Source: Microbulbifer sp. THAF38
Lineage (GTDB): Bacteria; Pseudomonadota; Gammaproteobacteria; Pseudomonadales; Cellvibrionaceae
DNA: 64,000 nt
Reading direction: 5' to 3'
NCBI RefSeq assembly: GCF_009363535.1
Contig: NZ_CP045370.1
Span: 1 to 64,000, forward strand
Part shown: piece by piece, positions 26,542 to 34,433 of the stretch
How positions within the stretch are numbered: position 1 is the first letter of the stretch
Layout of the letters: the number at the start of each line of letters is the position of its first letter
The notes under the pieces: model-generated
The model's input: only the letters and a program-made list of their open reading frames with translations
Told to the model about the DNA's origin: nothing
Database searches by the model: none
Made by a program: the position numbers and the translations under genes

Positions 26542-26949
26542 ATGAATGAACAGCCACAATGGCAACCCATTAGTATGCTGCCCATTATCGCGGACATGAT
26601 AAACGATATGCTTCAAGCCTCTCTGGAGCAGTTGGACAGTATGAGATTAGCTGTTCTGAGACCGCATGTAATGGATAACGCCACAACGTTCCGCGTGATT
26701 AAGGTGTATACCGAACAACTTAAATTTCACTGGGTGTATGAAGAGCAATTATCACGATGGACCATAGCCTCGTCCAATGATCAGCAGCGCAAAGATATTA
26801 ATCGACTTATTGAGCAGGCGAAAAGACTAAGGGAGGCGGATGAAGAAATCCTAAAGCTTGCGCACACCATTGAACCAGAAACGATCGATAAAATATTAGC
26901 CACGGATGAAGTTGAGCTTGCAGGTAAAATGATAGGCAAGGACATTTAA
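26542..26949 (+). CDS. Hypothetical helical protein (array member)
   Basis: 135 residues, predicted mostly helical, no recognised domain. Its first 25 bases are identical to those of the 32-codon frame at 20286. The preceding sequence lacks the usual GGAATATG (it reads TTCGAAAATG). Confidence 0.6.
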   Translation: MNEQPQWQPISMLPIIADMINDMLQASLEQLDSMRLAVLRPHVMDNATTFRVIKVYTEQLKFHWVYEEQLSRWTIASSNDQQRKDINRLIEQAKRLREADEEILKLAHTIEPETIDKILATDEVELAGKMIGKDI

Positions 26950-26976
26950 GGTGATCACGGGTTATGGGGAGGGGTC

Positions 26977-27519
26977 ATGGCTAAGTTGTTGGCGATTGTT
27001 GAAGTCGAGAAGAGTAGATCCATTCGATGTTGCGCTGATGGATGCAATAGACCCGTATATAATCGGATTCACGTTATTGAAGAAGATGACAGATCCATCC
27101 TGGTTCTGGGCTCTAAATGTTACTGGATATTGTATAAAGGTCAGCTTTCAAATGAGGCAGTTTACACTGGAGATAGCTCGTGAAAGTTGACAGAGGAAGA
27201 GCGTCGGCTACTCGTTGAAAATACGGAACAGTTGGTCAAAGCCTTTCACCAGGAAAGAGAATCCATTTTAAATAAGTCGGCCCAGGAACAACAACGTAGA
27301 CCAGTGGCGGCTAAGCTGGATTTTGGAAAGCAAGTTGATAATCATGGAAGGACTGTTAAATGCCATTTCTGTGGTGAACCCATGATAACTCAGCTACCAC
27401 AAACGCCTGCTATTGGTTTCAAATGCCAGCAATGTAAAGCCAATGATGTGACGGTTTCTCTTGCGACGCGAAATAGGATTGCTTTGCGCCGGAGCAAGCT
27501 TTTAACCAGCAAGGAATAG
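26977..27519 (+). pseudogene. Zinc-finger protein G, copy 2, with in-frame TGA
   Basis: Homologous along its length to 23702-24244. A CGA codon in copy 1 is TGA here (27181-27183), ending the first part after GDSS; the frame then continues with the zinc ribbon to 27519. Other differences are scattered substitutions, so the gene decayed after duplication. Confidence 0.75.
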
Positions 27520-27527
27520 GTGGGAAT

Positions 27528-27845
27528 ATGTTTAAAGAACATTTTTTTTGCCCCAAAAAAGCAAAAGCCCTGCATAATTTGATATGCAGTGTATTAAGAG
27601 GTCCGCATATTCGTGACTTGACTCTCGACGAGCTTCAGTCATTTACTTATAAGGTTGGCAGGGCTTTACATAATATTCCTTTCTATTTGGCTAAAGGGGA
27701 AGAGGTTGAAGAAAGTATCTTGATCGAAATTGATCAGCTTGACCCTTCTTCGACAAAAGAAGACTGGGGACACTGGGTGAAAATATTTTGCGCGGAGTTC
27801 TCCCAAGCTATACCAGCTATAGAAGTTAGGATTTCAAGTCGATAG
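27528..27845 (+). CDS. Hypothetical 105-aa protein (last motif-led array member)
   Basis: Helical soluble protein, no recognised domain. Starts at GAATAGGTGGGAATATG, identical to the junction after zinc-finger copy 1, but a different gene follows here. Confidence 0.6.
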   Translation: MFKEHFFCPKKAKALHNLICSVLRGPHIRDLTLDELQSFTYKVGRALHNIPFYLAKGEEVEESILIEIDQLDPSSTKEDWGHWVKIFCAEFSQAIPAIEVRISSR

Positions 27846-28000
27846 GAGATCAAATATTACTTTTAGGAGCTTACTGGGTAAGCTCTGAGGCTTTAATTGT
27901 AGAAATACCCACAAGGATGGGAGGAATCCTCGCATTCATAGTTGCTTGTTTTTTTTCTATGCTCATATAGAACTGAATTACCCAAAACGGACAATTTAAG

Positions 28001-28207
28001 ATGATAAACTTAAGAAAATATCTAAAAACCCTTTACTTAAAAGACGTTTTTTATACTTCTATCCTTGCAATTATAGTTACCGGATTGGCGCGCTACGTAA
28101 GCGGTAGAGAAGTCATGAGGGATTACTTTGAGCTAGTTCTTTTGATTTCTATTGCCATGGTTAGCTTTTTAGCTGTCATTGCTAAACGTCGGCTAGGAGA
28201 GCTTTAA
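28001..28207 (+). CDS. Small two-TM membrane protein
   Basis: 68 residues: basic N-terminus, membrane segments at about 16-32 and 44-60, RRLGEL tail. The upstream 27846-28000 region has no array motif. Confidence 0.5.
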   Translation: MINLRKYLKTLYLKDVFYTSILAIIVTGLARYVSGREVMRDYFELVLLISIAMVSFLAVIAKRRLGEL

Positions 28208-28280
28208 AGCAACAAGGTGAATCATAAATGCGAGCTAAGAGGGTGGCCCCCCCAAGCCCGCTGGCCAAAACACAACTATC

Positions 28281-28703
28281 ATGGGAGTTGTATCAATGGT
28301 TACTGCACATACTACCACAGACCAGGTAACATTAAGCCCAAACTCATTCCGCCTATCACTGGATCTAAGCATGCCAGGAGCATTCCTTGCCTTTTACCGC
28401 AAGCTGGTACGCAATTGTAAAGCCACGCGCTCGCGCCTGCTAGTGCGCAATGCTGAGCGCTTGTTGAACGATTACTAGCAAGCCCAGCAGGATCTCTCAA
28501 TTGCCCAGGAAAACCGCTCTACGGGAATTAGAAGTTGGTCCCGTAAGCTTGCCCTCCTGCGGGATCTGCGCCGCCGCCTCAGTCGTGTAAAAGAGGCCCT
28601 ATTGAGCTGGGTATCTACCTCTTTGGCATTCTTCATGGTGGAGCCCGCACAGGTCTTTGAATCCTACAATCCACTGCCCAACGGTTTCGCCGTAGAGTTC
28701 TAA
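28281..28703 (+). pseudogene. Unknown gene interrupted by an in-frame TAG
   Basis: One frame runs from ATG 28281 (or 28296, after GGGAG) through TAG at 28476-28478 to TAA at 28701. Both halves look coding: an N-terminal part ending RNAERLLNDY, then a Gln/Arg-rich helix (QAQQDLSIAQENR, LLRDLRRRLSRVKEAL). TAG probably replaced CAG. GC content is higher than in the array, so this is a different import. Confidence 0.5.
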
Positions 28704-28720
28704 ACAACCGCGAGCGATAG

Positions 28721-28891
28721 CCAGGAGTAGGGTACTCGCGATACATCAACCGGGAATTCACCATCGATGACGCCACGACTCACCTTGCGGCCTTTACGCT
28801 TTGGGTAATAGGTGCGAGGGTTTTGGAATTGCTGACTCAGCGCCCCATGGACTTTGATTTAAGCGAAGAAGCATTTGTCTCCCTATATTAG
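28721..28891 (+). other. Open frame, likely gene fragment
   Basis: 56 open codons (including NREFTIDDATTHLAAF and VLELLTQRPMDFD) with protein-like composition but no early start codon. Probably the remnant of a gene next to the TAG-interrupted one. Confidence 0.3.
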
Positions 28892-28979
28892 GACACAAAG
28901 ACATACGATCTTTAGAGATCTACCTAAGGGTGTTAGGTGCAGATATAAGTCATCACGGTTCTGGTGTAGATGTTTTAGG

Positions 28980-29501
28980 CTAGCGCATGACATGTTGACA
29001 CGAAGATTTGTACGCACAGCCACGGCACTTCCCGACATTTGGCCATGGCTTCATCCGTACACCGGCTTTGGCCTGTCTGGTTAGAATTACATATTTTTTG
29101 ATCTCTTCGAATAGGGCTCTGTCGGTACCGGGTAACTCGATATATTGTTCAGTGGTTGAAGTTTTCACAAGTAACTGCGTAACCTGATAACCGTTTCCTC
29201 GGGCGGCAAGAGCAGCACACTTTGCTTGCACAACATCGCTCTTGAATACAGGCCCTCGTCGGCTTTTATACTCAACTGCCAGGATTCCGCCGCGAATTCG
29301 ATACATGAGATCCGGCTTGCCCAGGACCTCGAATGCATGGTTAAAGAATGGTTTCGTAGATCGTCCTTTGTCAATCCAAATGAGTTTTCCTTCTATCCCA
29401 AGACTATTTCTAGTGCTAACAATGTGCTGTAAGAAATTGTAGAGGAGGGCTGCGGCAGCAAGCCCAAGCAAACCGTACAAGAAAATATCAATCATCCTCA
29501 C
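28980..29501 (-). CDS. Membrane-anchored Cas4/RecB-like nuclease domain protein
   Basis: 173 residues. An N-terminal TM helix (about 6-26) is followed by GKPDLMYRIRGGILAVEYKSR (62-82), the PD...ExK signature of RecB/Cas4-type exonucleases, then a Gln-containing helix (VVQAKCAAL) and a C-terminal KCRGCAYKSSC cluster like the Fe-S cysteines of Cas4. The start overlaps the upstream gene by 14 bp. With the N-terminal Cys part lying in that gene, the pair looks like a split Cas4-like enzyme. The membrane anchor is unusual. Confidence 0.65.
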   Translation of the reverse strand: MRMIDIFLYGLLGLAAAALLYNFLQHIVSTRNSLGIEGKLIWIDKGRSTKPFFNHAFEVLGKPDLMYRIRGGILAVEYKSRRGPVFKSDVVQAKCAALAARGNGYQVTQLLVKTSTTEQYIELPGTDRALFEEIKKYVILTRQAKAGVRMKPWPNVGKCRGCAYKSSCQHVMR

Positions 29502-29916
29502 GTCTCTCTTGAATACGGCAAATTTGCCTGTCTACGAAGTACCTCATGACTCTGGAAAACATGGGGAATTTTCGCGATGCGATGACAAGCAGAGGGGATA
29601 GAGCATAGTAAATCCTTATAAACACCCTGCCCCTGAAGTGTGAGGCGAGTTGTTGGTCGCGATATACCCTCAGTAGACATGTATTGGGATGGTTGATCCC
29701 ATAGAGATGTGTCGCAACGAAACAGCGTTGGTCTTCAGCTTGACGATTCAGTGCTTCATGGCTGGTTTCACCCTTTGCCCTGGCTTCGAGAGACTGCTGG
29801 GAAGGCTTGGCTCCTTTTTCCTTCAGCTCCAGATAATGTGGGCAATAGGATGCCCTGCCAACGTCGCTAGCAGACACCCACTTTTTCTTTCCGCTATTGC
29901 CCATTAGTGGATTCAC
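29488..29916 (-). CDS. CFI-box C-terminal-domain protein with Cas4-like N-terminus
   Basis: 142 residues. Residues 12-60 (WVSASDVGRASYCPHYLELK, then ARAKGETSHEAL) resemble the N-terminal Cys-containing part of Cas4/RecB-like proteins. Residues 64-135 (RCFVATHLYG, then LLRVYRDQ, and a YYALSPL segment) match the CFI-box C-terminal domain found on many secreted or membrane proteins of unknown role. It overlaps both neighbours (23 bp upstream, 14 bp downstream), so the three genes form a tight operon. Confidence 0.6.
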   Translation of the reverse strand: MNPLMGNSGKKKWVSASDVGRASYCPHYLELKEKGAKPSQQSLEARAKGETSHEALNRQAEDQRCFVATHLYGINHPNTCLLRVYRDQQLASHFRGRVFIRIYYALSPLLVIASRKFPMFSRVMRYFVDRQICRIQERREDD

Positions 29917-31336
29917 CCCGGCCTTGCCATTTTTTGATGTTTATCGTTGAGAGGTAACCGTCTACAGTAACTTTAGTTGTATTATCTCGATACAGACTGG
30001 CAATTGTTTTATCGTCCATGCTCGACCTCTTCGAGCAGAAATAGACAATATTTACCAAAGAGTCCTGGTATCCGGTAATGTCCGTGATACAGCGTGATAG
30101 GGCTTGGCGAACAGTAAAATCCATATTTGCAGAGTATTTGTCACTAAGTCGAGGATTGGCGGCGATATTGAGGACTGCCTTACCGGAAGGCTTAAGGCTT
30201 GAGCTAACCAGGGAGAAAAACTCATAGGTAGCTGTGTGCATCGGGATGGTGGCAGCATTGGTATAGAGATCCACAACTATAACATCCCATAGTTTTCCAC
30301 TGGTCAGCAAGTAGGATCTGGCGTCATTGGCTATAAACTCTCCTCTGATGGGTTCCTCAAGAAAGTAATTCTCAGCAACTGGCTTGATCTGCGGGTCAAC
30401 ATCGAGATAGGTAAAGTTAGCTCCGTTCGTTTCTTCCGCTGAAAGGGTGAATCCGCCGGCCCCCAGTACCAGAATATCCTTTCCTGTCATGTCATCAACA
30501 AATATACCCTGTTTCATGATTTCAATGTATGGCCATCCCTTCCTGTCATTTTCCCCAATGAAGGAAGCGCTGCTGCGGTTGATGATGAATCGCTTCCCAT
30601 CTGGATGATCTGCTACATGATAATTGGAGTAGGGTGTAGTTGCGGCGAACAAGTTGTCTGGGATTTTCACGTTCAGAGTGTAAGAAATGGTTAAAAATGA
30701 CAATGTTGTGCCCAGTACATATTTTGTCCTGGAGCTACTCCAATTGACCATAAGGCAAAGGCATACCGCCAAAATAAGACAATTGATAAAAATCGAATAA
30801 CCGACACCAAGGAAGTACATGAGTAGCAGAGATGTGATCAAACACCCAAGTACGTTGCCTATCGTACTTAGTGCTGTGGCATTTCCGGTGGCTTCGCTCT
30901 TGCTGGTTTCGTGGTCCGCGGTATTGAGCAGTAATGGAACTGTTTGACCAAGAAAGAAGACCAGAGGAGACATCACAAGTAGGCTGAAAAGGAATAGATG
31001 AATCAGTGGATTACTGAGATAGGATATCCCTTGAGTCATGTCCGCGATGGACAGAAAAAAGAAGCTCACAAAAATGTAAGACAACCCTATGCCGAATAGG
31101 GCGATACTGCCAACTAGGTTCATTACCAGAGATTTCGCATAACGCTCAGAGGCCTGTTGGCCTCCCCAGTAATACCCTAAAGCCAGCGCGGCAAGGAAGC
31201 AACTGATGATAATCGAAGTGCACAGTACAGAGCTTCCGACAAAAGGTACCGTTTGGCGGATGGTGATCATCTGCAATCCGGAGCTAGCCAACCCTTCAAG
31301 GAGAAGAATGATTGCGGCTTTCCGCCTGGTAGTCAT
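29894..31336 (-). CDS. Membrane protein fused to a spermidine-synthase-like domain
   Basis: 480 residues. Up to seven membrane segments fill residues 1-210, then a Rossmann methyltransferase-like domain: DILVLGAGGFTLS (nucleotide-binding loop), FTYLDVDPQI (acidic strand end), DARSYLL, and DVIVVDLYTN. This is the plan of fused membrane/spermidine synthase proteins. GAGGFTLS replaces the usual GGGxG.. loop, so the substrate may differ from polyamines. ATG 31336 is preferred to a GTG 12 bases earlier. First gene of the three-gene operon. Confidence 0.75.
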   Translation of the reverse strand: MTTRRKAAIILLLEGLASSGLQMITIRQTVPFVGSSVLCTSIIISCFLAALALGYYWGGQQASERYAKSLVMNLVGSIALFGIGLSYIFVSFFFLSIADMTQGISYLSNPLIHLFLFSLLVMSPLVFFLGQTVPLLLNTADHETSKSEATGNATALSTIGNVLGCLITSLLLMYFLGVGYSIFINCLILAVCLCLMVNWSSSRTKYVLGTTLSFLTISYTLNVKIPDNLFAATTPYSNYHVADHPDGKRFIINRSSASFIGENDRKGWPYIEIMKQGIFVDDMTGKDILVLGAGGFTLSAEETNGANFTYLDVDPQIKPVAENYFLEEPIRGEFIANDARSYLLTSGKLWDVIVVDLYTNAATIPMHTATYEFFSLVSSSLKPSGKAVLNIAANPRLSDKYSANMDFTVRQALSRCITDITGYQDSLVNIVYFCSKRSSMDDKTIASLYRDNTTKVTVDGYLSTINIKKWQGRGESTNGQ

Positions 31337-31479
31337 ATAAAACACCACTAAATAAATAATTATTGTGGGTAAAAATAGCGGGATAAGCGTTCAAACGCGC
31401 TAATAAATGGGTCAGAAGCCGTGATCCCTTTAAACGACTTGCGAAAGGGGGGTATTTGATATAAGTTTCTGTGTGTGCT

Positions 31480-31496
31480 GGTGTAGTGACTACACC
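31480..31496. promoter_or_regulatory. 17-bp inverted repeat, operator-like
   Basis: GGTGTAGT-G-ACTACACC, perfect 8-bp arms with a 1-bp centre. It lies 144 bp upstream of the minus-strand operon and could be an operator for it or for the plus-strand block. Confidence 0.5.
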
Positions 31497-31686
31497 GCAT
31501 TAATAGGTGCCTTATCGAGTCATATAGTCGGCACCAGGCTGAAAAGCTAGGCTCTATCTGAACTCTCTCTCTTGCCGTACACACCCGGCTATACCAGATT
31601 CTAGTTTATCCTCTCTAACATCAAGTTATTCCTGTTAAGGCCTTAGCCTTTCACAGTACCCATTTAATTCTCACCTGCACCAGGGC

Positions 31687-31730
31687 GTTTAGGCTTGTTC
31701 TTTATGAGAACATAAAGAGCAGCCCTAAAC
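31687..31730 (+). ncRNA. Long imperfect hairpin in the 5' leader
   Basis: Outer arms GTTTAGG/CCTAAAC, inner stem TCTTTATG/CATAAAGA with an AGAA loop. It lies in the 520-bp gene-free interval 31349-31871. No T-run follows, so it is probably not a simple terminator. Confidence 0.5.
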
Positions 31731-31789
31731 AGTCTTCGTGTGTCTCCGAATCTTGTTGCTGTTGTTGATTCAACAATGGCACCTGGTAA

Positions 31790-31841
31790 GTACCCCCAAA
31801 CTGGTCATGAAGCGGGTACGAACGCTGCGGCGTTTTGACCA
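31790..31841 (+). ncRNA. H-type pseudoknot with UNCG hairpin, STAXI-like
   Basis: GTACCC (31790-31795) pairs with GGGTAC (31814-31819). TGGTCA (31802-31807), inside that loop, pairs with TGACCA (31836-31841). Between them lies CGC-TGCG-GCG, a UNCG-type tetraloop. Interleaved helices plus a UNCG loop near an ssb gene are the described traits of the STAXI motif. Identity not tested. Confidence 0.55.
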
Positions 31842-31871
31842 AATACTCAACTAAGTAATTGGAGATACTTT

Positions 31872-32129
31872 ATGTACAACTTCGATTTCAACGCGCATCA
31901 GCAACTTTCCGATAGTCGCAAGAACAATGTTCAAGAGGCCATCGATAAAGCTAATGAAAAATCTCATATGGGCATTTTCAATGTGTGTGTAACTACTGCA
32001 GGTGATGTTCTGGTTCTGCCAGAGTTCTCTGTTCTGATGAGGGATGATATAGCTGAGATCGTGTATGACACTACCCACGGCTATAGATTTGCTTCATCAA
32101 ACAATCGGGGTAACGAAAAGAACTTTTAA
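31872..32129 (+). CDS. Hypothetical small protein, paralogue of 36101-36355
   Basis: 85 residues. The core (VTTAGDVLVL, then VLMRDDIAEIVYDTTHGYRFASS) resembles the 84-residue protein at 36101. GGAGAT precedes the ATG. It is the first gene of the ssb/recT block. Function unknown. Confidence 0.65.
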   Translation: MYNFDFNAHQQLSDSRKNNVQEAIDKANEKSHMGIFNVCVTTAGDVLVLPEFSVLMRDDIAEIVYDTTHGYRFASSNNRGNEKNF

Positions 32130-32251
32130 TGCTTTGCATTAAGCTGTTTGTTTTCTTCCTTATTTGCGTAACAGAAACCTCATTCAATCAGCAAAGCGTC
32201 AACCGGTACTGATTGAACATCCTCCACAACAGACTAAATAGGAGATACATC

Positions 32252-32719
32252 ATGTATCAGAAAGTCATTCTTATTGGCCGTATAGGTCAAAAGAATTCTA
32301 GTTACACCAAAACACAAAAACCGGTCGCGCAATATTCGTTGGCAACAACGAAGTCCATTAAGGACAAGCAAACCGGCGATTGGAATGAGCATACAGAATG
32401 GCACCGTTTAGTTTCATTCAACCGGTGCGCCGAACATGTTAATAACAAACTTGAGTCTGGTGACCTCATTCAAGTAGAGGGCGAATTACGCACTCGTAAA
32501 TGGCAAGATCAAAATGGTTCAGATCGTTATACTACGGAAATTGTGGTATATGATTTTCCGAAGAAATTGCCTCGCTACTTCCATCGAGATGGTCTATCTG
32601 CTTCCGCCCAACAAACTGCGGCACAGCAACAACCATCACAACTAATGGCACAAGCAGCCGGTCAAGAATTTATGAACCAGGGTCAATTCGATACGTTCGA
32701 TGACGACATACCGTTCTGA
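32252..32719 (+). CDS. ssb: Single-stranded DNA-binding protein
   Basis: 155 residues. An N-terminal OB fold (YQKVILIGRIG, then EWHRLVSFNRCAEHV, then GDLIQVEGELRTRKW) is followed by a Gln-rich linker and the acidic tip DDDIPF that recruits partner proteins. It coats transferred single-stranded DNA and works with the RecT-like annealing protein nearby. Start after AGGAGATACATC. An upstream in-frame start at 32213 is rejected. Confidence 0.95.
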   Translation: MYQKVILIGRIGQKNSSYTKTQKPVAQYSLATTKSIKDKQTGDWNEHTEWHRLVSFNRCAEHVNNKLESGDLIQVEGELRTRKWQDQNGSDRYTTEIVVYDFPKKLPRYFHRDGLSASAQQTAAQQQPSQLMAQAAGQEFMNQGQFDTFDDDIPF

Positions 32720-32746
32720 TCCGGATATAAAAGCTTGTTTCACCCT

Positions 32747-32786
32747 GATGGGGACTTCACCCCACAGGGTAAGCCCCATCATTTTT
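32747..32786 (+). ncRNA. Two-tier hairpin leader/terminator
   Basis: GATGGGG (32747-32753) pairs with CCCCATC (32774-32780), enclosing an ACCC/GGGT hairpin; ATTTTTC follows. GGGG can instead pair with the inner CCCC, giving alternative folds. Between ssb and the next gene. Confidence 0.55.
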
Positions 32787-32803
32787 CTCTATGGGGAATT
32801 GCT

Positions 32804-32995
32804 ATGGGGTTTTCACGTAAAGAAGTTTATTTCTGGCTGGAAACAGCGAGCGACGCACAACTTCAACACATGCTGAACACGTCGAAAGATATTCTCAGTA
32901 TGCTCACCGATAAAGAACAGGTTTCATCGTTGAAATGGCTTCGCGCCAAGATCATCGAAGAAATTAATGCCAGAAGAGAAGCTAAACAAGCTTGA
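32804..32995 (+). CDS. Hypothetical 63-aa protein
   Basis: Helical, charged (KEVYFWLETASDAQLQHML). The ATG at 32804 follows GGGGAATTGCT. A longer start at 32735 would run through the hairpin and is unlikely. It converges with the minus-strand gene by 14 bp. Confidence 0.55.
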   Translation: MGFSRKEVYFWLETASDAQLQHMLNTSKDILSMLTDKEQVSSLKWLRAKIIEEINARREAKQA

Positions 32996-33302
32996 AACTT
33001 TGTTTGCGTCTTAGCTTTTCGAGCAGCTGATCTTGCTCTTTGGGAGTACCAAATGCGATGGAGCGTATTGCTTGCCACTCTAATGTGTCGGGCCTGCCTT
33101 TCAACCGCTTATCGGTCTCCTCTTGCAGATATTCCATAAAGTACGGGCTCGCAGCCTGTCTTGCCTGGATGTAATCCGCATACGTCTTGATAGCTTTGGC
33201 ATCAATACCGGCTTTTGCCAGTAATGGAGCCTGAGTGTCGAGACCAACCTTTGTAAACCTGAAATTACCCTGGTCATCCAGGATGTAGTCTTGGGTTTGC
33301 AT
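32982..33302 (-). CDS. Hypothetical 106-aa protein, antisense within the ssb/recT block
   Basis: Soluble, helical (KTYADYIQARQAASPYFMEY, then ETDKRLKGRP). The start at 33302 has a perfect AGGAGG site 9 bases upstream. It is the only minus-strand gene between ssb and recT and ends inside the upstream small gene. A longer upstream reading (33503) overlaps recT and is rejected. Function unknown. Confidence 0.65.
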   Translation of the reverse strand: MQTQDYILDDQGNFRFTKVGLDTQAPLLAKAGIDAKAIKTYADYIQARQAASPYFMEYLQEETDKRLKGRPDTLEWQAIRSIAFGTPKEQDQLLEKLRRKQSFKLV

Positions 33303-33359
33303 ATTTGAATACCTCCTGGGGTCATTATACCTCACGTACTCAACCAGCAAGGTGGCATC

Positions 33360-34355
33360 ATGTCTACTAACCATCGTGCTTCGGCACCTAATATTACTAG
33401 CGAACTGGCAAGAAAGGAGTATATCGCCGCTATTGAGAAATCTGCGGCGATGTTTTCCGAATCTACCCTCGACTTTACAAGGGAGAAAGTCTTTGCCGCA
33501 CAACAGCTCCTTAAGAACGAATTCACTCTTAAGGTAGCTAATAACAACCCTTCTAGTCTAAAGCTCGCAATGTATAGCGTCGCTGCAGTAGGACTTACAC
33601 TAAACCCCCAGCTGGGCTTAGCCTATCTTGTTCCACGCCGTGATCGTACTAGTGATCCATTCAAAATTGTACTTGATATTTCGTATCGAGGTTTGATCGA
33701 AATTGCAGTGCAATGCGGAGCGATTATCAGTGCTGGGGCGGAGCTTGTTTGCGAAAAAGATAAATTATTCAAATATCGTGGAAAGTTTACTTATCCTGAC
33801 CATGATTTTGATCCTTTTTCGTCAGATAGGGGTGCTGTTAGAGGTGGTTACTGTGTTGCTAAGCTTCCTAATGACGGAGAGCTTGTTGAAGCAATGTCGA
33901 TAGCTGACATGAATAAGGCAAGAAAGCTTTCGTCCGCATACGCGAGCGAAAACAACTCAGCCTGTTCTTGGGTAACCTGGGAAGATCAGATGCAGCTCAA
34001 AACACTTGTGAAGCGAGCATATAAGTGGTGGCCGTCTCCTTCTCCTCGTATGGGTAAAGTTTTGCAATTACTCAACGAAGAGAATGGTGAAGGTCTGGCA
34101 ATTCTCGCTGGCAATAGCGGCTCAAATGCCCTTCCACCACCACCTGATCGTCGCGAGGTACCAATAGTTGTGCAGAATACTGTGAAACAATTGGTAGATC
34201 GTGCTGTTCAACAAAATGCTTTTGAAGCATGTCGGGAGTTGATGGGAAGCCGGATCAAGAATCCTGCTGAACTGTCTTTTGCATATAGTGAACTGGATAA
34301 GGCCAAGGCTGAGTCTGAAGCGAAAATGCACGAGCAGAAAGTCGTTAACGCCTAA
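33360..34355 (+). CDS. RecT-family ssDNA-annealing recombinase
   Basis: 331 residues. The RecT core is clear: SLKLAMYSVAAVGLTLNPQLGLAYLVPR followed by VLDISYRGLIEIA, then WVTWEDQMQLKTLVKRAYKWWP. RecT proteins anneal complementary ssDNA after exonuclease resection and pair with the YqaJ exonuclease downstream, like Bet/Exo of SXT-type ICEs. The position 640 bp after ssb supports the role. Confidence 0.93.
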   Translation: MSTNHRASAPNITSELARKEYIAAIEKSAAMFSESTLDFTREKVFAAQQLLKNEFTLKVANNNPSSLKLAMYSVAAVGLTLNPQLGLAYLVPRRDRTSDPFKIVLDISYRGLIEIAVQCGAIISAGAELVCEKDKLFKYRGKFTYPDHDFDPFSSDRGAVRGGYCVAKLPNDGELVEAMSIADMNKARKLSSAYASENNSACSWVTWEDQMQLKTLVKRAYKWWPSPSPRMGKVLQLLNEENGEGLAILAGNSGSNALPPPPDRREVPIVVQNTVKQLVDRAVQQNAFEACRELMGSRIKNPAELSFAYSELDKAKAESEAKMHEQKVVNA

Positions 34356-34376
34356 TTTCAAATAATACTCAACCTT

Positions 34377-34422
34377 CTGGGGTGATGCTTACTCCAGTGG
34401 GGGTGCATTGCCCCTTTTTTTT
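34377..34422 (+). ncRNA. Pseudoknot/terminator element A
   Basis: CTGGGGT (34377) pairs with ACTCCAG (34391); loop ATGC pairs with GCAT (34405). A competing long helix, GGGGTGATGC with GCATTGCCCC, encloses a small hairpin and is followed by eight T, so this form would terminate transcription. Same plan as the element at 34802. Confidence 0.6.
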
Positions 34423-34433
34423 AAGGATTAGCA

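Larger units (their letters stand above)
14045..27530 (+). repeat. Dispersed cassette-junction motif (TA)GG(T)GGGAATATG
   Basis: The last three bases are the start codon of the downstream gene. Clear or near-exact copies end at starts 14440, 14688, 14910, 15218, 15461, 15809, 16068, 16621, 17371, 17614, 17836, 20286, 21112, 23193, 23411, 24253, 24582, 25035 and 27528; variants at 14054, 16926, 18331, 20394, 22455, 23690 and 26251. Often the TAG is the stop codon of the preceding gene. All copies are on the plus strand. The motif combines stop, ribosome site and start. Confidence 0.85.

Noticed and set aside
14045..27845. Class 1-type integron array
   Set aside because: Junctions lack the GTTRRRY/RYYYAAC pairs and imperfect palindromes of attC sites, and no IntI-specific insert was seen in the recombinase.
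14045..28207. CRISPR array
   Set aside because: The repeated unit is a short motif at gene starts separated by coding sequence of widely varying length, not spacers.
28217..28420. Small reading frame overlapping the TAG-interrupted gene
   Set aside because: The other frame continues across the TAG with better protein-like composition and a ribosome site.
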